Both the position numbers and the translations under genes were made by a program. Shown here piece after piece: positions 7,905 to 16,524 of a DNA stretch of 64,000 nucleotides (its first letter is position 1; each line of letters begins with the position of its first letter). The stretch is from Pseudomonas graminis (GTDB taxonomy: Bacteria; Pseudomonadota; Gammaproteobacteria; Pseudomonadales; Pseudomonadaceae): assembly GCF_013201545.1 (NCBI RefSeq), contig NZ_CP053746.1:5098501-5162500 (forward strand), in the 5' to 3' direction. Under the pieces are notes generated by a model. It saw only the letters and a list, made by a program, of their open reading frames with translations. It had not been told where the DNA came from and did not search any database.

Positions 7905-8645
7905 ATGGGAAAAATTCATTGTCAGCACAGTGTTCTGGCCACTTTCCTGATGCTGTTCGTGTGCCTGAACGCCGACGCCACGCCGCTGCAAGTGGTGACC
8001 GAGGACTCTTCCTACAGCGCGCTTGACGGCGACAAGGTGGTCGGGGTCGCCAGTGAAGTCGTCGAGATGACCCTCGCCCACGCCGGCATCACCGACTACC
8101 ACATGGCCCTCTACCCCTGGGCACGGGCCTACGACATCGCGCGCCTGGAAGCAAACGTGCTCATCTACCCGATGATTCGCAGCAGTGCGCGCGAAGGGCT
8201 GTTCAAGTGGGTCGGCGAGCTTGAACACGTCATGCCTTCGTTCTACAAACTCCGCAAGCGCCGCGATGTGCTGGTCACGGATTTGCAGGACGCCAGTCAC
8301 TACACCGTCGGCGTGGTGCGCGACGATTCGCGCCAGCAGTACCTGGAGGGCAAGGGTTTCAGCAGGATGGTGGTGTCGGCCAATAACCTCGACAACCTGC
8401 GCAAACTGATCAGCGGCCAGGTCGAGCTGATTCCCATGCCCGAACGCGAGGCGCGGGAACAATGCGCCGATCTGCACATCGATTTCGAGGACCTGGAAAG
8501 CGTCTTCACCCTCGACGAACTGTCCAAAGGTCTGTACGTCGCCCTCAGCGCCAGCACCCCGGATGAGACGGTGCAGCGGATCACCGCCGCGTTCGCCCGA
8601 CTCAAGCAGAACGGCACCGTGGACAGGGTCATCGCCGGGCAGTAA
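7905..8645 (+). CDS. Periplasmic solute-binding protein, SBP_bac_3-like (second of pair)
   Basis: A 246-residue secreted protein with a signal peptide ending near LNADA and a type II periplasmic-binding fold starting LQVVTEDSSYSA. It shares YPWARAYDIA, NVLIYPMIRS and LFKWVGEL with the protein at 5731, so the two probably arose by duplication. It starts 15 bases after the GGDEF gene on the same strand with GAGAGG upstream, consistent with one three-gene operon. No ABC permease is adjacent. It may present a different ligand, or a different ligand state, to the same cyclase. Confidence 0.8.
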   Translation: MGKIHCQHSVLATFLMLFVCLNADATPLQVVTEDSSYSALDGDKVVGVASEVVEMTLAHAGITDYHMALYPWARAYDIARLEANVLIYPMIRSSAREGLFKWVGELEHVMPSFYKLRKRRDVLVTDLQDASHYTVGVVRDDSRQQYLEGKGFSRMVVSANNLDNLRKLISGQVELIPMPEREAREQCADLHIDFEDLESVFTLDELSKGLYVALSASTPDETVQRITAAFARLKQNGTVDRVIAGQ

Positions 8646-8718
8646 TAGCGAGCAATCCCCAAGGAAATATGGGCTGCAAAATCTGTTATCACGCCCCGAA
8701 AACTCATGCCTCAGGCAT

Positions 8719-8736
8719 TTCACAAAGCCTTCACAA
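8719..8736 (+). promoter_or_regulatory. Direct repeat TTCACAA-AGCC-TTCACAA upstream of eptA
   Basis: Two identical 7-base repeats separated by four bases, the geometry of OmpR/PhoB-family response-regulator sites (7-4-7). It lies about 135 bases before the eptA start. In P. aeruginosa eptA is reported to respond to zinc through ColRS; whether ColR, PmrA or another regulator binds here is inference. Confidence 0.45.
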
Positions 8737-8870
8737 TCGTTTTGGAAAACTCCGCGCGGTCTGTCCCGCCTACCCTCCCGGCAGCCATTGACTGACTCAG
8801 TCAGACGTCACGGCCCCAAGGATGGAAACGCCTGCTGCACCCGCACGCCAGGCACTGCGCGACCCCTTAT

Positions 8871-10514
8871 ATGGAAATGAATCCGATGGTCAAACCGGTC
8901 ACGTCTACTCGTCTGGTGATGCTGTTTTCCCTGTGTCTGGTGGTGTTCTACAACTTGGCGACCTGGCGCGCACTGGTTGATCTGGCGCAATTGCAGGGCG
9001 TCAAAGCCATCGCGTTTTATGTGTCGTTTGCCCTCCTGCTGTGGGCTGCGATCACCCTGCTGCTCACGCCTTTTTCGTTTCGCGCGACGCTCAAGCCGGT
9101 GCTGAGTCTGGTTGCGCTGTGCTCGGCGGCCGCGGCGTATTTCATGAACACCTACGGCATCAGCATCGACACGACGATGATGGAAAACGTGATCGAGACC
9201 AACCCCGGCGAGGCCCAGGCCCTGTTGAGCGGCAAGCTGTTTCTCTACCTGGGACTGCTGGGCGTGTTGCCGATTGCGCTGATCTGGTGGCTGCCGGTGA
9301 GCTATCGCCGCGTGCTGCCCGGGCTGGTCAACAAGGTGCTGGTGTGCGTCGGCTGTCTGCTGGTGATCGCCGCTGCCGTCGGACCCTTCTACTCGACCTA
9401 TGCGCCGATCTTTCGCGACGAAGACAAGCTCACCCACTTCATCAACCCGACCAACTACCTCTACGCCATTGGCAAGCTGACCAAGCAGACCGTCGCCATC
9501 AAGGAGACGCTGAACATCCAGACCGTTGGCGCCGACGCAGCGCTCAGCCCGCAAGCGCAACAGCGGCCGAAAAAGAGCCTGATGATCTTCGTCGTCGGCG
9601 AAACGGCCCGCGCCGATCACTTCTCTCTCAACGGTTACGGGCGGGAGACCAACCCGGAGCTGAAGAAGCAGGACATTCTCAACTTCACCCACGTGGCCTC
9701 GTGCGGCACGTCAACCGCCGTGTCAGTGCCGTGCATGTTTTCGAAGTTTCCGCGCACTGATTACAGCGACAAAAAGGGCAAGACCTACGAGGGTCTGCTG
9801 GACATGCTCCAGCGCGCCAGCCTGAAGGTGCTGTGGCTGGACAACAACAGCGATTGCAAAGGCACCTGCCTGCGAGTGCCCCACCGCGACATTCCGAAAA
9901 ATCAGCCGAGCCCGTTCTGCGATGGTCAGAATTGCCTCGACGAATCGCTGCTGGTGGGCTTGCAGGACTACATCGATTCGCTGCAGGACAACGCCATCAT
10001 CGTCCTCCATTCCGATGGCAGCCACGGCCCGGAATACTATGATCGCTACCCTAAAAGCCTCGAACGATTCACGCCGGTTTGCCACACCAATCAGTTGGGC
10101 AGTTGCACGTCCGACGAGCTGAAAAATGTCTACGACAACACCATTCTCTACACCGACCATTTCCTGGCCCAGACCATCGAACTGCTCAAGCGCAATCAGG
10201 ATAAGGTCGATGCGTCGATGATCTACGTCTCGGACCACGGCGAGTCCCTCGGCGAAAACGGCATCTATCTGCACGCCGCGCCGTACGCCATCGCTCCGAC
10301 GGCCCAGACCCATGTGCCGATGGTGATGTGGTTCGGCCACTCGACACTGGAAGACGCCGGCGTCGATCGCACCTGCCTGGCCGCCAGGCAAGACCAGCCG
10401 GACCTGAGCCATGACTATATGTTTCATTCGGTGCTAGGCTTGCTCGGCGTTACCAGCACGGAATACCAGCCGGCGCTGGACCTCTTTCACAGCTGCAAAC
10501 GCAACAAGGGATGA
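8871..10514 (+). CDS. eptA: Lipid A phosphoethanolamine transferase, EptA/PmrC family
   Basis: A 547-residue enzyme that adds phosphoethanolamine to lipid A in the inner membrane, lowering the negative charge and polymyxin binding. The N-terminal 200 residues hold the transmembrane helices. The periplasmic alkaline-phosphatase-like domain has FVVGETARADH (zinc ligand Glu-244), SCGTSTAVSVPCMFS with nucleophile Thr-280, and YVSDHGESLGENG with zinc-binding Asp-His. Paired cysteines such as NSDCKGTC and CDGQNC fit the disulfides of the family. A response-regulator-like direct repeat lies upstream. An AraC-type gene follows six bases later and may be in the same transcript. ATG 8871 is used; ATG 8886 is possible. 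Confidence 0.95.
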   Translation: MEMNPMVKPVTSTRLVMLFSLCLVVFYNLATWRALVDLAQLQGVKAIAFYVSFALLLWAAITLLLTPFSFRATLKPVLSLVALCSAAAAYFMNTYGISIDTTMMENVIETNPGEAQALLSGKLFLYLGLLGVLPIALIWWLPVSYRRVLPGLVNKVLVCVGCLLVIAAAVGPFYSTYAPIFRDEDKLTHFINPTNYLYAIGKLTKQTVAIKETLNIQTVGADAALSPQAQQRPKKSLMIFVVGETARADHFSLNGYGRETNPELKKQDILNFTHVASCGTSTAVSVPCMFSKFPRTDYSDKKGKTYEGLLDMLQRASLKVLWLDNNSDCKGTCLRVPHRDIPKNQPSPFCDGQNCLDESLLVGLQDYIDSLQDNAIIVLHSDGSHGPEYYDRYPKSLERFTPVCHTNQLGSCTSDELKNVYDNTILYTDHFLAQTIELLKRNQDKVDASMIYVSDHGESLGENGIYLHAAPYAIAPTAQTHVPMVMWFGHSTLEDAGVDRTCLAARQDQPDLSHDYMFHSVLGLLGVTSTEYQPALDLFHSCKRNKG

Positions 10515-10520
10515 GTTGAA

Positions 10521-11354
10521 ATGACCTGCCAGAACCCGGTGAAACGTCTTGATCAACCGGTGTTCTGGCGGGACGCGCAGCTGCCGTTCATTGAAGCGCG
10601 CTCTATCGACGACGGCCGCAAGGTCTGTTATTCCCGTCATTCCCACGACGTGTTCTCCATCGGCGCAATCACTGCCGGGCAAAGCACGTACCTGCACGAG
10701 AAAACCACCCAGACCATCGCCACCGGCACCGTTGTGGTGATGAACCCCGGCGAGGTCCACGCCTGCAATCCCATCGACGATCAGCCGTGGTCCTACCTGA
10801 TGCTGTACGTCAACGCGCAATGGCTGGGCGCGCTTCAGCGCGATTGCGGGGTCAACAATGAGGGCGTGTTTCGGGGGTATCCGACCACCCACAGTCGTGA
10901 CCCGCTGTTGTTCGACGGGCTGCTGGCGCTGCATCGGCAGCTGGTGGATTCGCAGCTCGACACGCTGGCAAAACAGGAGGCCGCTGTCGGGTTCTTCACG
11001 CGGGTCGAACAGCGTCTGGGCGGCTCGACGCTGACACCGAGACGGGCCAATCCCAAGGTGGAACGTGTGGCGCGGTACATCGATGCGCATTATCTGCAGC
11101 CGATTCGGCTGGAAGCACTTTGCGCGGTGGCGAATCTGTCCGAGGCCTACCTGATTCGCGCGTTCGAGCAGCATTACCACATGACGCCCCACGCCTGGCT
11201 GGTCAACCGGCGCATCCAGCACGGCCAGGCACAATTGCGCAGCGGCGAGCCCATCGCCGACATCGCCCAGCAGAGTGGCTTTGCCGATCAGGCGCACTTT
11301 CAGCGGGCGTTCAAAAAGCATCTGGCCCTGACGCCGGGCCAGTACAAACCGTGA
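10521..11354 (+). CDS. AraC-family transcriptional regulator with cupin sensor
   Basis: A 277-residue regulator. The N-terminal half is a cupin-like AraC ligand domain (HSHDVFSIGAITAG, then VVMNPGEVHACNP). The C-terminal 100 residues form the two-helix-turn-helix AraC domain (LEALCAVANLSEAYLIRAF, then IADIAQQSGFADQAHFQRAFKKH, ending PGQYK). It lies six bases after eptA and ahead of a convergent LysE exporter. AraC proteins of this shape often control a neighbouring LysE exporter or metabolic gene, so the LysE gene is a possible target. The ligand is unknown. Confidence 0.88.
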   Translation: MTCQNPVKRLDQPVFWRDAQLPFIEARSIDDGRKVCYSRHSHDVFSIGAITAGQSTYLHEKTTQTIATGTVVVMNPGEVHACNPIDDQPWSYLMLYVNAQWLGALQRDCGVNNEGVFRGYPTTHSRDPLLFDGLLALHRQLVDSQLDTLAKQEAAVGFFTRVEQRLGGSTLTPRRANPKVERVARYIDAHYLQPIRLEALCAVANLSEAYLIRAFEQHYHMTPHAWLVNRRIQHGQAQLRSGEPIADIAQQSGFADQAHFQRAFKKHLALTPGQYKP

Positions 11355-11386
11355 TCAGACTTTTGCTTGCCCGGACCTGAACGGGC

Positions 11387-11974
11387 TTAGACGTAAAACA
11401 GTGACACCGCGCAGCCTGCCAACAGCGCCGCCATGCTGCGGTTGAACACGCGGATACGCCGGGGGCTGCGTAAGTAAGGGCCCAGAAACGCACCGGCGTA
11501 GGCCCAGCAGCCCACCGACAGGTAGCACACGACAAAGTAGATCAGCGCGAATAGACCAATCAGTCGCGCCTCGCCATCCGCCACGAACGCGCCCATCCCC
11601 GCCACGGCCGCCAGCCACGCTTTCGGGTTCAGCCACTGCATCGCCGCGCCGTACAGAAACGACGGCTCGCGGGTCGGTTTGGCAACGTCGAGGCGGCCGT
11701 CGTCCATGGACAGTTTCCACGCGAGATAGAGCAGAAACGCTACCCCCGCCCAGCGAATGATCTCGGTGAGCATCGGGTAACGCTGCAGCACTTCATGTAG
11801 CCCGAACCCGGTGAACATCAGCAGCACGACAAAACCCACCGTCGCGCCGAGCACATGACGCAGGCTGGCGATCAGGCCGAACTGCGCACCCGAGCTGAGC
11901 GCCACGACGTTCACCGGCCCCGGCGATATGGACGCGGCCAGCGCGAACGCCGCCATGGAAATCATCAGGTTCAT
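11387..11974 (-). CDS. LysE/RhtB-family amino-acid exporter
   Basis: A 195-residue inner-membrane protein with about six helices and the ISPGPVNVVALSSGAQFG motif (residues about 15-32) of the LysE/RhtB efflux family, which exports amino acids or related metabolites. ATG 11974 is preferred over GTG 11986 because AGGGTGAG lies at good distance before it. It converges on the AraC regulator gene with 32 bases between stops, a common pairing. The cargo cannot be deduced. Confidence 0.88.
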   Translation of the reverse strand: MNLMISMAAFALAASISPGPVNVVALSSGAQFGLIASLRHVLGATVGFVVLLMFTGFGLHEVLQRYPMLTEIIRWAGVAFLLYLAWKLSMDDGRLDVAKPTREPSFLYGAAMQWLNPKAWLAAVAGMGAFVADGEARLIGLFALIYFVVCYLSVGCWAYAGAFLGPYLRSPRRIRVFNRSMAALLAGCAVSLFYV

Positions 11975-12070
11975 TGCACGTCTCACCCTTCATTGACTGT
12001 GAAGTGAGTGTACAAAGGGCGGCCGGGCGGCGATTGAACAAAACTGACCAATCGCCAAGGCCATGCCTGG

Positions 12071-12104
12071 TCAGTCGTGGGCTTGGGTCAGTCGTGGGCC
12101 TGGG
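12071..12104. repeat. 17-bp tandem duplication at the 3' end of the MFS gene
   Basis: TCAGTCGTGGGCTTGGG (12071-12087) is followed directly by TCAGTCGTGGGCCTGGG (12088-12104), one mismatch apart. The second copy holds the stop codon of the minus-strand MFS gene, so the last codons and the stop were duplicated into the untranslated region. Confidence 0.85.
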
Positions 12105-13557
12105 ACAAGGGCCGCGCCACTTCTTCGAGGGATTTGCCTTCCGATGCCACGCCCCAGATGGCCTGCACCACCGCGGCCAGCAACATCAACGCCGCGCCGA
12201 TCAGGTACCCAAAGAACACCGGCCCGCGCTCGTGGGTGTCGATCAGCTCGCCGAACAGTGTTGGACCGACAATGCCACCCAGCGCCGTGCCAAAGGCGTA
12301 AAAGACAGCAATCGCCAGCGCGCGGATCTCCAGCGGGAAGGTTTCGGCGACGGTCAGGTACGCCGAACTGGCCGCTGCCGAGGCGAAGAAGAAGATGATC
12401 ATCCAGGCGATGGCCTGTTGGGTGACGTCCAGAATGCCCTGCTGAAACAAATAGCCGCTGACGGTCAGCAAAACCCCGGAGACGGCGTAAGTCAGGCTGA
12501 TCATGACCCGCCGCCCCACCACATCGAACAGCCGGCCGAGCAGCAAGGGCCCGCAGAAGTTGCCCAGCGCCAGGGGCAGCACGTACCAGCCGATGGAGGC
12601 CGACGGTACTTGATAGAACTCGGTGAGCACCAGCGCGTAGGTGAAGAAAATCGCGTTATAGAAGAACGCCTGGGCGGTCAGCAACGTCAGGCCAACCAGC
12701 GCGCGACGGCGGTAGGTGTTGAACAGCGTGTGGAAAATCTCTTTCAGCGGCGTGTGGTCCCGGGCGTGCAGACGCAAGGGTGGACCTGTTGGCGCGGAGA
12801 GGTCGTGGCCCTGACGGCGCAGGCGCTCTTCGATGCCTTCCACGATCACCCTCGCCTCCTCGCCCTGGCCGTGAATCAGCAACCAGCGCGGACTTTCCGG
12901 CAGCCACAGGCGCATCAGCAGAATGATCAGACCGAGCACCGCGCCGATGCCGAAACACAGGCGCCAACCCATGTCCGCGCCGACCCAGGAGGCGTCCAGC
13001 AGCACGATGGAGCCGACCGCGCCCAAGGCCGCGCCGATCCAGAAGGTGCCGTTGATGGTCAGGTCCACCCAGCCGCGAAACCGTGCGGGCGTGAATTCCT
13101 GAATGGTCGAGTTGATCGCCGTGTACTCGCCGCCGATCCCCATCCCGGTCAGGAACCGGAACAGCAGGAAACTCCAGACGCTGAAGGAAAACGCCGTGGC
13201 GGCGGTCGCAGTGATGTACAGCGCGAGGGTGATGAAGAACAGTTTGCGCCGGCCCAGCCGGTCGGTCAGCCAGCCAAAGAACAACGCCCCCAGCACCGCG
13301 CCGCAGATATAGGCGCCGCCGGCCAGACCAATATCGGCGTTGGTCAGGTGCAGGACCGGGCTGTCTTTCAGCGCCCCGGACACCGAGCCCGCGAGGGTCA
13401 CTTCGAGCCCGTCGAGCAGCCAGGTGATGCCCAGCGCAAACACCAGCAACGTATGAAACCGCCCCCACGGCAGACGATCGAGCCGGGCCGGCAGGTCCGT
13501 TTCAAACACTGCGCCTTTGGGGTCTGCCGCTACTGCCTGCACGCTGCTGATCGCCAT
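12088..13557 (-). CDS. MFS transporter, sugar/metabolite:H+ symporter type
   Basis: A 489-residue carrier of the major facilitator superfamily with 12 predicted helices. LDGLEVTLAGSVSGAL lies in helix 1, the loop 2-3 motif is GWLTDRLGRRKLF, and GIGGEYTAINSTIQEF lies in helix 4, resembling aromatic-acid and metabolite:H+ symporters. A long central loop (about residues 215-270) links the halves. The stop lies in a 17-base tandem duplication. It is a lone gene between a LysE exporter and an aldehyde dehydrogenase. The substrate is unknown. Confidence 0.85.
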   Translation of the reverse strand: MAISSVQAVAADPKGAVFETDLPARLDRLPWGRFHTLLVFALGITWLLDGLEVTLAGSVSGALKDSPVLHLTNADIGLAGGAYICGAVLGALFFGWLTDRLGRRKLFFITLALYITATAATAFSFSVWSFLLFRFLTGMGIGGEYTAINSTIQEFTPARFRGWVDLTINGTFWIGAALGAVGSIVLLDASWVGADMGWRLCFGIGAVLGLIILLMRLWLPESPRWLLIHGQGEEARVIVEGIEERLRRQGHDLSAPTGPPLRLHARDHTPLKEIFHTLFNTYRRRALVGLTLLTAQAFFYNAIFFTYALVLTEFYQVPSASIGWYVLPLALGNFCGPLLLGRLFDVVGRRVMISLTYAVSGVLLTVSGYLFQQGILDVTQQAIAWMIIFFFASAAASSAYLTVAETFPLEIRALAIAVFYAFGTALGGIVGPTLFGELIDTHERGPVFFGYLIGAALMLLAAVVQAIWGVASEGKSLEEVARPLSQAHD

Positions 13558-13725
13558 GAGTCGTCCCCGTGGATCGGAAGTGATCTGTGGGTTCAGAGTT
13601 CGCGGGGTGGGCGGGAGTTCAGCGGGGGTGATGTGGCGGCTAGATGAGGGGACTGATTTATTTACAACGCTTCACCGTAAATTACTCTGTCCCCGGCTCA
13701 ACAACGAAGGTGCTGGTACTGGCGC

Positions 13726-13750
13726 CTTCCCGACTAAAGCCGGTCCCACT
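13726..13750. repeat. Single REP element
   Basis: CTTCCCGACTAAAGCCGGTCCCACT, one base from the palindromic consensus used elsewhere in the window, lies between the MFS gene start and the terminator after the aldehyde dehydrogenase gene. Confidence 0.8.
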
Positions 13751-13783
13751 AAAAGCAGTCCCCAGCAGCACCCTCGACAACTT

Positions 13784-13823
13784 AAAAAAAACCCACCAAA
13801 CGGTGGGCTTCTTTTTTCAATGC
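13784..13823 (-). terminator. Intrinsic terminator after the aldehyde dehydrogenase gene
   Basis: On the minus strand GCCCACC-GTTT-GGTGGG is followed by eight T residues, 13 bases beyond the stop codon. The plus strand also carries a T-rich run after the stem, so it may work in both directions. Confidence 0.85.
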
Positions 13824-13835
13824 GGCTGCATGACG

Positions 13836-15269
13836 TTAAACGTTGAACACCGTCACCAGCTTGGTGTTCAGGTACGCCTCGATCGCTTCGGTACCGCCCT
13901 CGGACCCGTAGCCGGAATCCTTGATGCCACCGAACGGCACCTCAACCAGGCCGATGCCCTGGTGGTTGATCGACAGCATGCCGGCTTCGATGCGGGTGCT
14001 GAGGATGTGGGTGGTTTTCATCGACGAAGTAAACGCATACGACGCCAGACCAAACGGCACGCGGTTGGATTCCTTGACGGCATCCTCGACCGTGTCGAAC
14101 GGCACCAGCAGCGCCACCGGGCCGAACGGTTCTTCGTTCATGATGCGCATTTCGGTGGTCAGGCCGCTGAGGACAGTGGGCTGGAAGAAGTAGCCCGGCC
14201 CTTCGATGGCCTCGCCGCCGACGTGGACCTTGGCGCCCTTGTCGCTGGCGTCCTTGATTAACGCCGACAACGCCGGAATGCGACGCTCATTGGCCACCGG
14301 GCCCATGGTCACGCCCTGCTCCAGGCCGTTGCCGACTTTCAGCTCGTGGGCATGGCCGACGAACTTCTCGACGAATTCATCGAACACGCCGCGCTGGACG
14401 AGAATGCGCGTGGGTGACACGCAGACCTGCCCGGCATTGCGGAATTTGGCACCGGCTAGCGTGCGGGCGGCGAGGTCGATATCGGCGTCGTCGAACACCA
14501 GCGCCGGGGCGTGGCCGCCGAGCTCCATGGTCGCGCGCTTCATGTGCTGACCGGCCAGCGCTGCCAGCTGCTTGCCGACCGGGGTCGAGCCGGTGAAGGT
14601 GACTTTCTTGATGGTCGGGTGGGCAATCAGGTAGCTGGAAATCTGTGCAGGGTCGCCGTATACCAGGCCGATGACGCCCGCCGGAACGCCGGCATCGACG
14701 AACGCGCGGACCAGTTCGGCAGGCGACGCCGGGGTTTCTTCCGGGGCCTTGACGATGATCGAGCAGCCGGCCGCCAGCGCCGAGGACAGTTTGCGTACTA
14801 CCTGGTTGATCGGGAAGTTCCACGGCGTGAACGCCGCCACCGGGCCGACCGGCTCTTTGATGACTTTCTGCTCCACCGAGACATTGCGCGATGGCACCAG
14901 TCGACCATAAGCGCGACGGCCTTCTTCGGCCAGCCAGTCGATGATGTCGGCGGCGGACAGGGTTTCCATGCGCGCTTCGGCCAGGGGTTTGCCCTGTTCC
15001 CGGGTCATGATGTTGGCGATGTGATCGACGCGATCGCGCAGCAGGTTGGCGGCCTTTTGCATGATTTTGTAGCGGTCGTAGGCCGGTGTGCTGCGCCAGG
15101 TTTCAAAGCCGCGCTCGGCCGCTGCCAGCGCCTGGTCCAGATCGGCGATGTCGGCATGGGCCACGGTGCCGAGGGTTTCGCCGTCGGCGGGGTTGATGAC
15201 GTCGAGGGTGCGGCCGTCTGCACTGGCACGCCATTGACCATCGATGAAGAGCTGAACGTCTGGGTACAT
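13836..15269 (-). CDS. NAD(P)-dependent aldehyde dehydrogenase, succinate-semialdehyde type
   Basis: A 477-residue member of the aldehyde dehydrogenase superfamily. [10 protein letters not shown] and the FTGSTPVGK cofactor loop, [10 protein letters not shown] with the general-base Glu, and [11 protein letters not shown] with catalytic Cys-283 are all present. Overall pattern and length fit the succinate-semialdehyde dehydrogenase group (GabD/Sad-like), oxidising succinate semialdehyde to succinate. Other semialdehydes are possible, including alpha-ketoglutarate semialdehyde from the oxidative arabinose pathway whose uptake genes lie 10 kb away. No aminotransferase is adjacent, so a GABA role is not supported by context. 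Confidence 0.85.
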   Translation of the reverse strand: MYPDVQLFIDGQWRASADGRTLDVINPADGETLGTVAHADIADLDQALAAAERGFETWRSTPAYDRYKIMQKAANLLRDRVDHIANIMTREQGKPLAEARMETLSAADIIDWLAEEGRRAYGRLVPSRNVSVEQKVIKEPVGPVAAFTPWNFPINQVVRKLSSALAAGCSIIVKAPEETPASPAELVRAFVDAGVPAGVIGLVYGDPAQISSYLIAHPTIKKVTFTGSTPVGKQLAALAGQHMKRATMELGGHAPALVFDDADIDLAARTLAGAKFRNAGQVCVSPTRILVQRGVFDEFVEKFVGHAHELKVGNGLEQGVTMGPVANERRIPALSALIKDASDKGAKVHVGGEAIEGPGYFFQPTVLSGLTTEMRIMNEEPFGPVALLVPFDTVEDAVKESNRVPFGLASYAFTSSMKTTHILSTRIEAGMLSINHQGIGLVEVPFGGIKDSGYGSEGGTEAIEAYLNTKLVTVFNV

Positions 15270-15369
15270 GGGGAACTCCGGATGCGGGACTTTTCAAGAC
15301 ATAGGGGTTGTCAGGGCTATTTTCAATGGGGCTGAAGAAGATCAAGGGCGTCGGCCTAGGGGCCGAATA

Positions 15370-15733
15370 TTTCGCCTTCGGCGAGTTACTTGGAAAAGCA
15401 CCCCAAGTAACCAAGGGTGCTTGCTCTCGGTTGGGCCCCTCGTTCCTCGGGGTTCCTTCACTCCGGTCTCGCTCCGTGGGCCCGCCGCCATCCGCCATCC
15501 ATGGCGGGGGGCGGCTCTCGCGGCATCCATGCCGCTCGGCCCACTCCGCAAGACCTGCGTTCAGCCTGCACCAAAGTCGCGATTGGCGGTGGCTGGACCT
15601 TCCGTGCATGAAGATCAAAAGCAGATCACAAGCAAAGCAAAAGCTTCCCGGCTGAAGCCGGTCCTACAGTCCGAGCCGATCCCACTGACTGCACACGGTG
15701 CCCTTGTAGGACTGGCTTTAGCCGGGAAGAGGC
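15370..15733. repeat. Composite intergenic repeat, copy B
   Basis: Second copy of the element at 5058-5475. It shares TTTCGCCTTCGGCGA, the hairpin GTTACTTGG (15385-15393) / CCAAGTAAC (15403-15411), CTGCGTTCAGCCTGCACC, AGATCAAAAGCAGATCA and the inverted REP pair with spacer ACTGACTGCACACGG. The GC-rich middle diverges and carries a longer inverted repeat around CCATCCATGG. Frames open within it (for example 15342-15551 minus) are judged spurious. Confidence 0.85.
15644..15732. repeat. REP pair in inverted orientation (BIME-like)
   Basis: CTTCCCGGCTGAAGCCGGTCCTA at 15644-15666 and GTAGGACTGGCTTTAGCCGGGAAG at 15706-15729, arranged as in the 5.4 kb pair and sharing the CTGCACACGG spacer. Confidence 0.8.
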
Positions 15734-15755
15734 CGGTTTGTTCACCATAGATGCT

Positions 15756-15804
15756 GATTGTTCCCACGCTCCGCGTGGTCACACCGCCCCGGACGCTCCG
15801 CGTC
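15756..15804. repeat. CCCACGC...GCGTGG palindromic repeat, copy 2
   Basis: Contains TTCCCACGCTCCGCGTGG and GGACGCTCCGCGTC, matching 5354-5402. Here it lies after the REP pair, whereas in copy A it lies between REPs, so the modules have moved relative to each other. Confidence 0.75.
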
Positions 15805-15825
15805 TTGCAGATCGCACGGGGTGTA

Positions 15826-16125
15826 TTAGATCTGCATCAACTGCCGAGCGTAGGCGTGGAGCACCTCGCGCTGGATCATGAAGCTGGCGTATTTGCCTTC
15901 GCGCAGGGTGGCGATGAGGCCGGCGCGCTCGAGCTCTTTGGTGTGGTGGGAGACGGTGGCGGCGCTGACGGGATGGACCTTCAGCACTTCGGCGCAGGGC
16001 AGCGCCTGTTCGCTGTCGCCGATCTGAATCAGGATCCGAAAGCGTCGGCTGTCCGCCAGCGCCCGGGCGATCAATGCGATTTGCGACTCACTCAACGGGA
16101 ACTGCTGTGCCGTGCTCTTGATCAT
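15826..16125 (-). CDS. ArsR-family winged-helix regulator
   Basis: A 99-residue DNA-binding protein. Residues about 15-90 form the ArsR winged helix: ARALADSRRFRILIQIG, recognition helix VHPVSAATVSHHTKELERAGLI, then the wing REGKYASFMI. The ELCVCDL metal box of classical ArsR/SmtB sensors is missing; one cysteine (ALPCAEV) remains, so it may sense something other than a metal. It is divergent from the nucleobase permease gene with a 400-base gap and could control it, though this is only inferred from position. Confidence 0.85.
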   Translation of the reverse strand: MIKSTAQQFPLSESQIALIARALADSRRFRILIQIGDSEQALPCAEVLKVHPVSAATVSHHTKELERAGLIATLREGKYASFMIQREVLHAYARQLMQI

Positions 16126-16524
16126 CGTGACGCCTCAGTAAAAACCTCCTTGTCCAGAGATACTGCGGAACAAACTCGACAGGCTGATGACGGTCACCAC
16201 TGATGGCGGTCGACACTGGCGGTCAACATTATGGAGGCTTTCGGCAAAAGATGGTTCAGCGCCGTGAGCATTTGCCTGGAACCAGCCGACATCGATCGCT
16301 GACCTGGGTAATGTTTTCTGGCATCCTGCGCGCCCTTTTTACCTCGGCCGACTGCCATGCCCCGCCTTGCGCTTTGTACACAATCTCCTACCAAACTGTA
16401 TTTATGCGTGTGGACATGTTGTACAGTCGGCAATCCTGACCGGCAAGACAAGATGTCCGCACCGGCCGGAGATGTGTCATCCGCAAAGCCCATGACCCCA
16501 TAAAAACAAAATGGCAGGCTAACC
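16126..16524. promoter_or_regulatory. Divergent intergenic region with paired TTGTACA sites
   Basis: The region separates the ArsR-type gene from the NCS2 permease. It holds two copies of TTGTACA (16374-16380 and 16419-16425), each containing the palindrome TGTACA, 45 bases apart start to start. These could bind a regulator of the permease gene. No open frame here looks coding. Confidence 0.4.

Noticed and set aside
11363-11392. GCCCG/CGGGC hairpin between the AraC and LysE genes as a terminator
   Set aside because: A short five-pair stem with a wide loop and no T-run; it overlaps the end of the LysE gene.
15342-15551. Minus-strand open frame inside composite repeat copy B as a small protein gene
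   Set aside because: It lies wholly in repeated intergenic DNA, the corresponding frame in copy A differs in length and sequence, and it has no ribosome-binding site. The composition reflects GC-rich repeat sequence.
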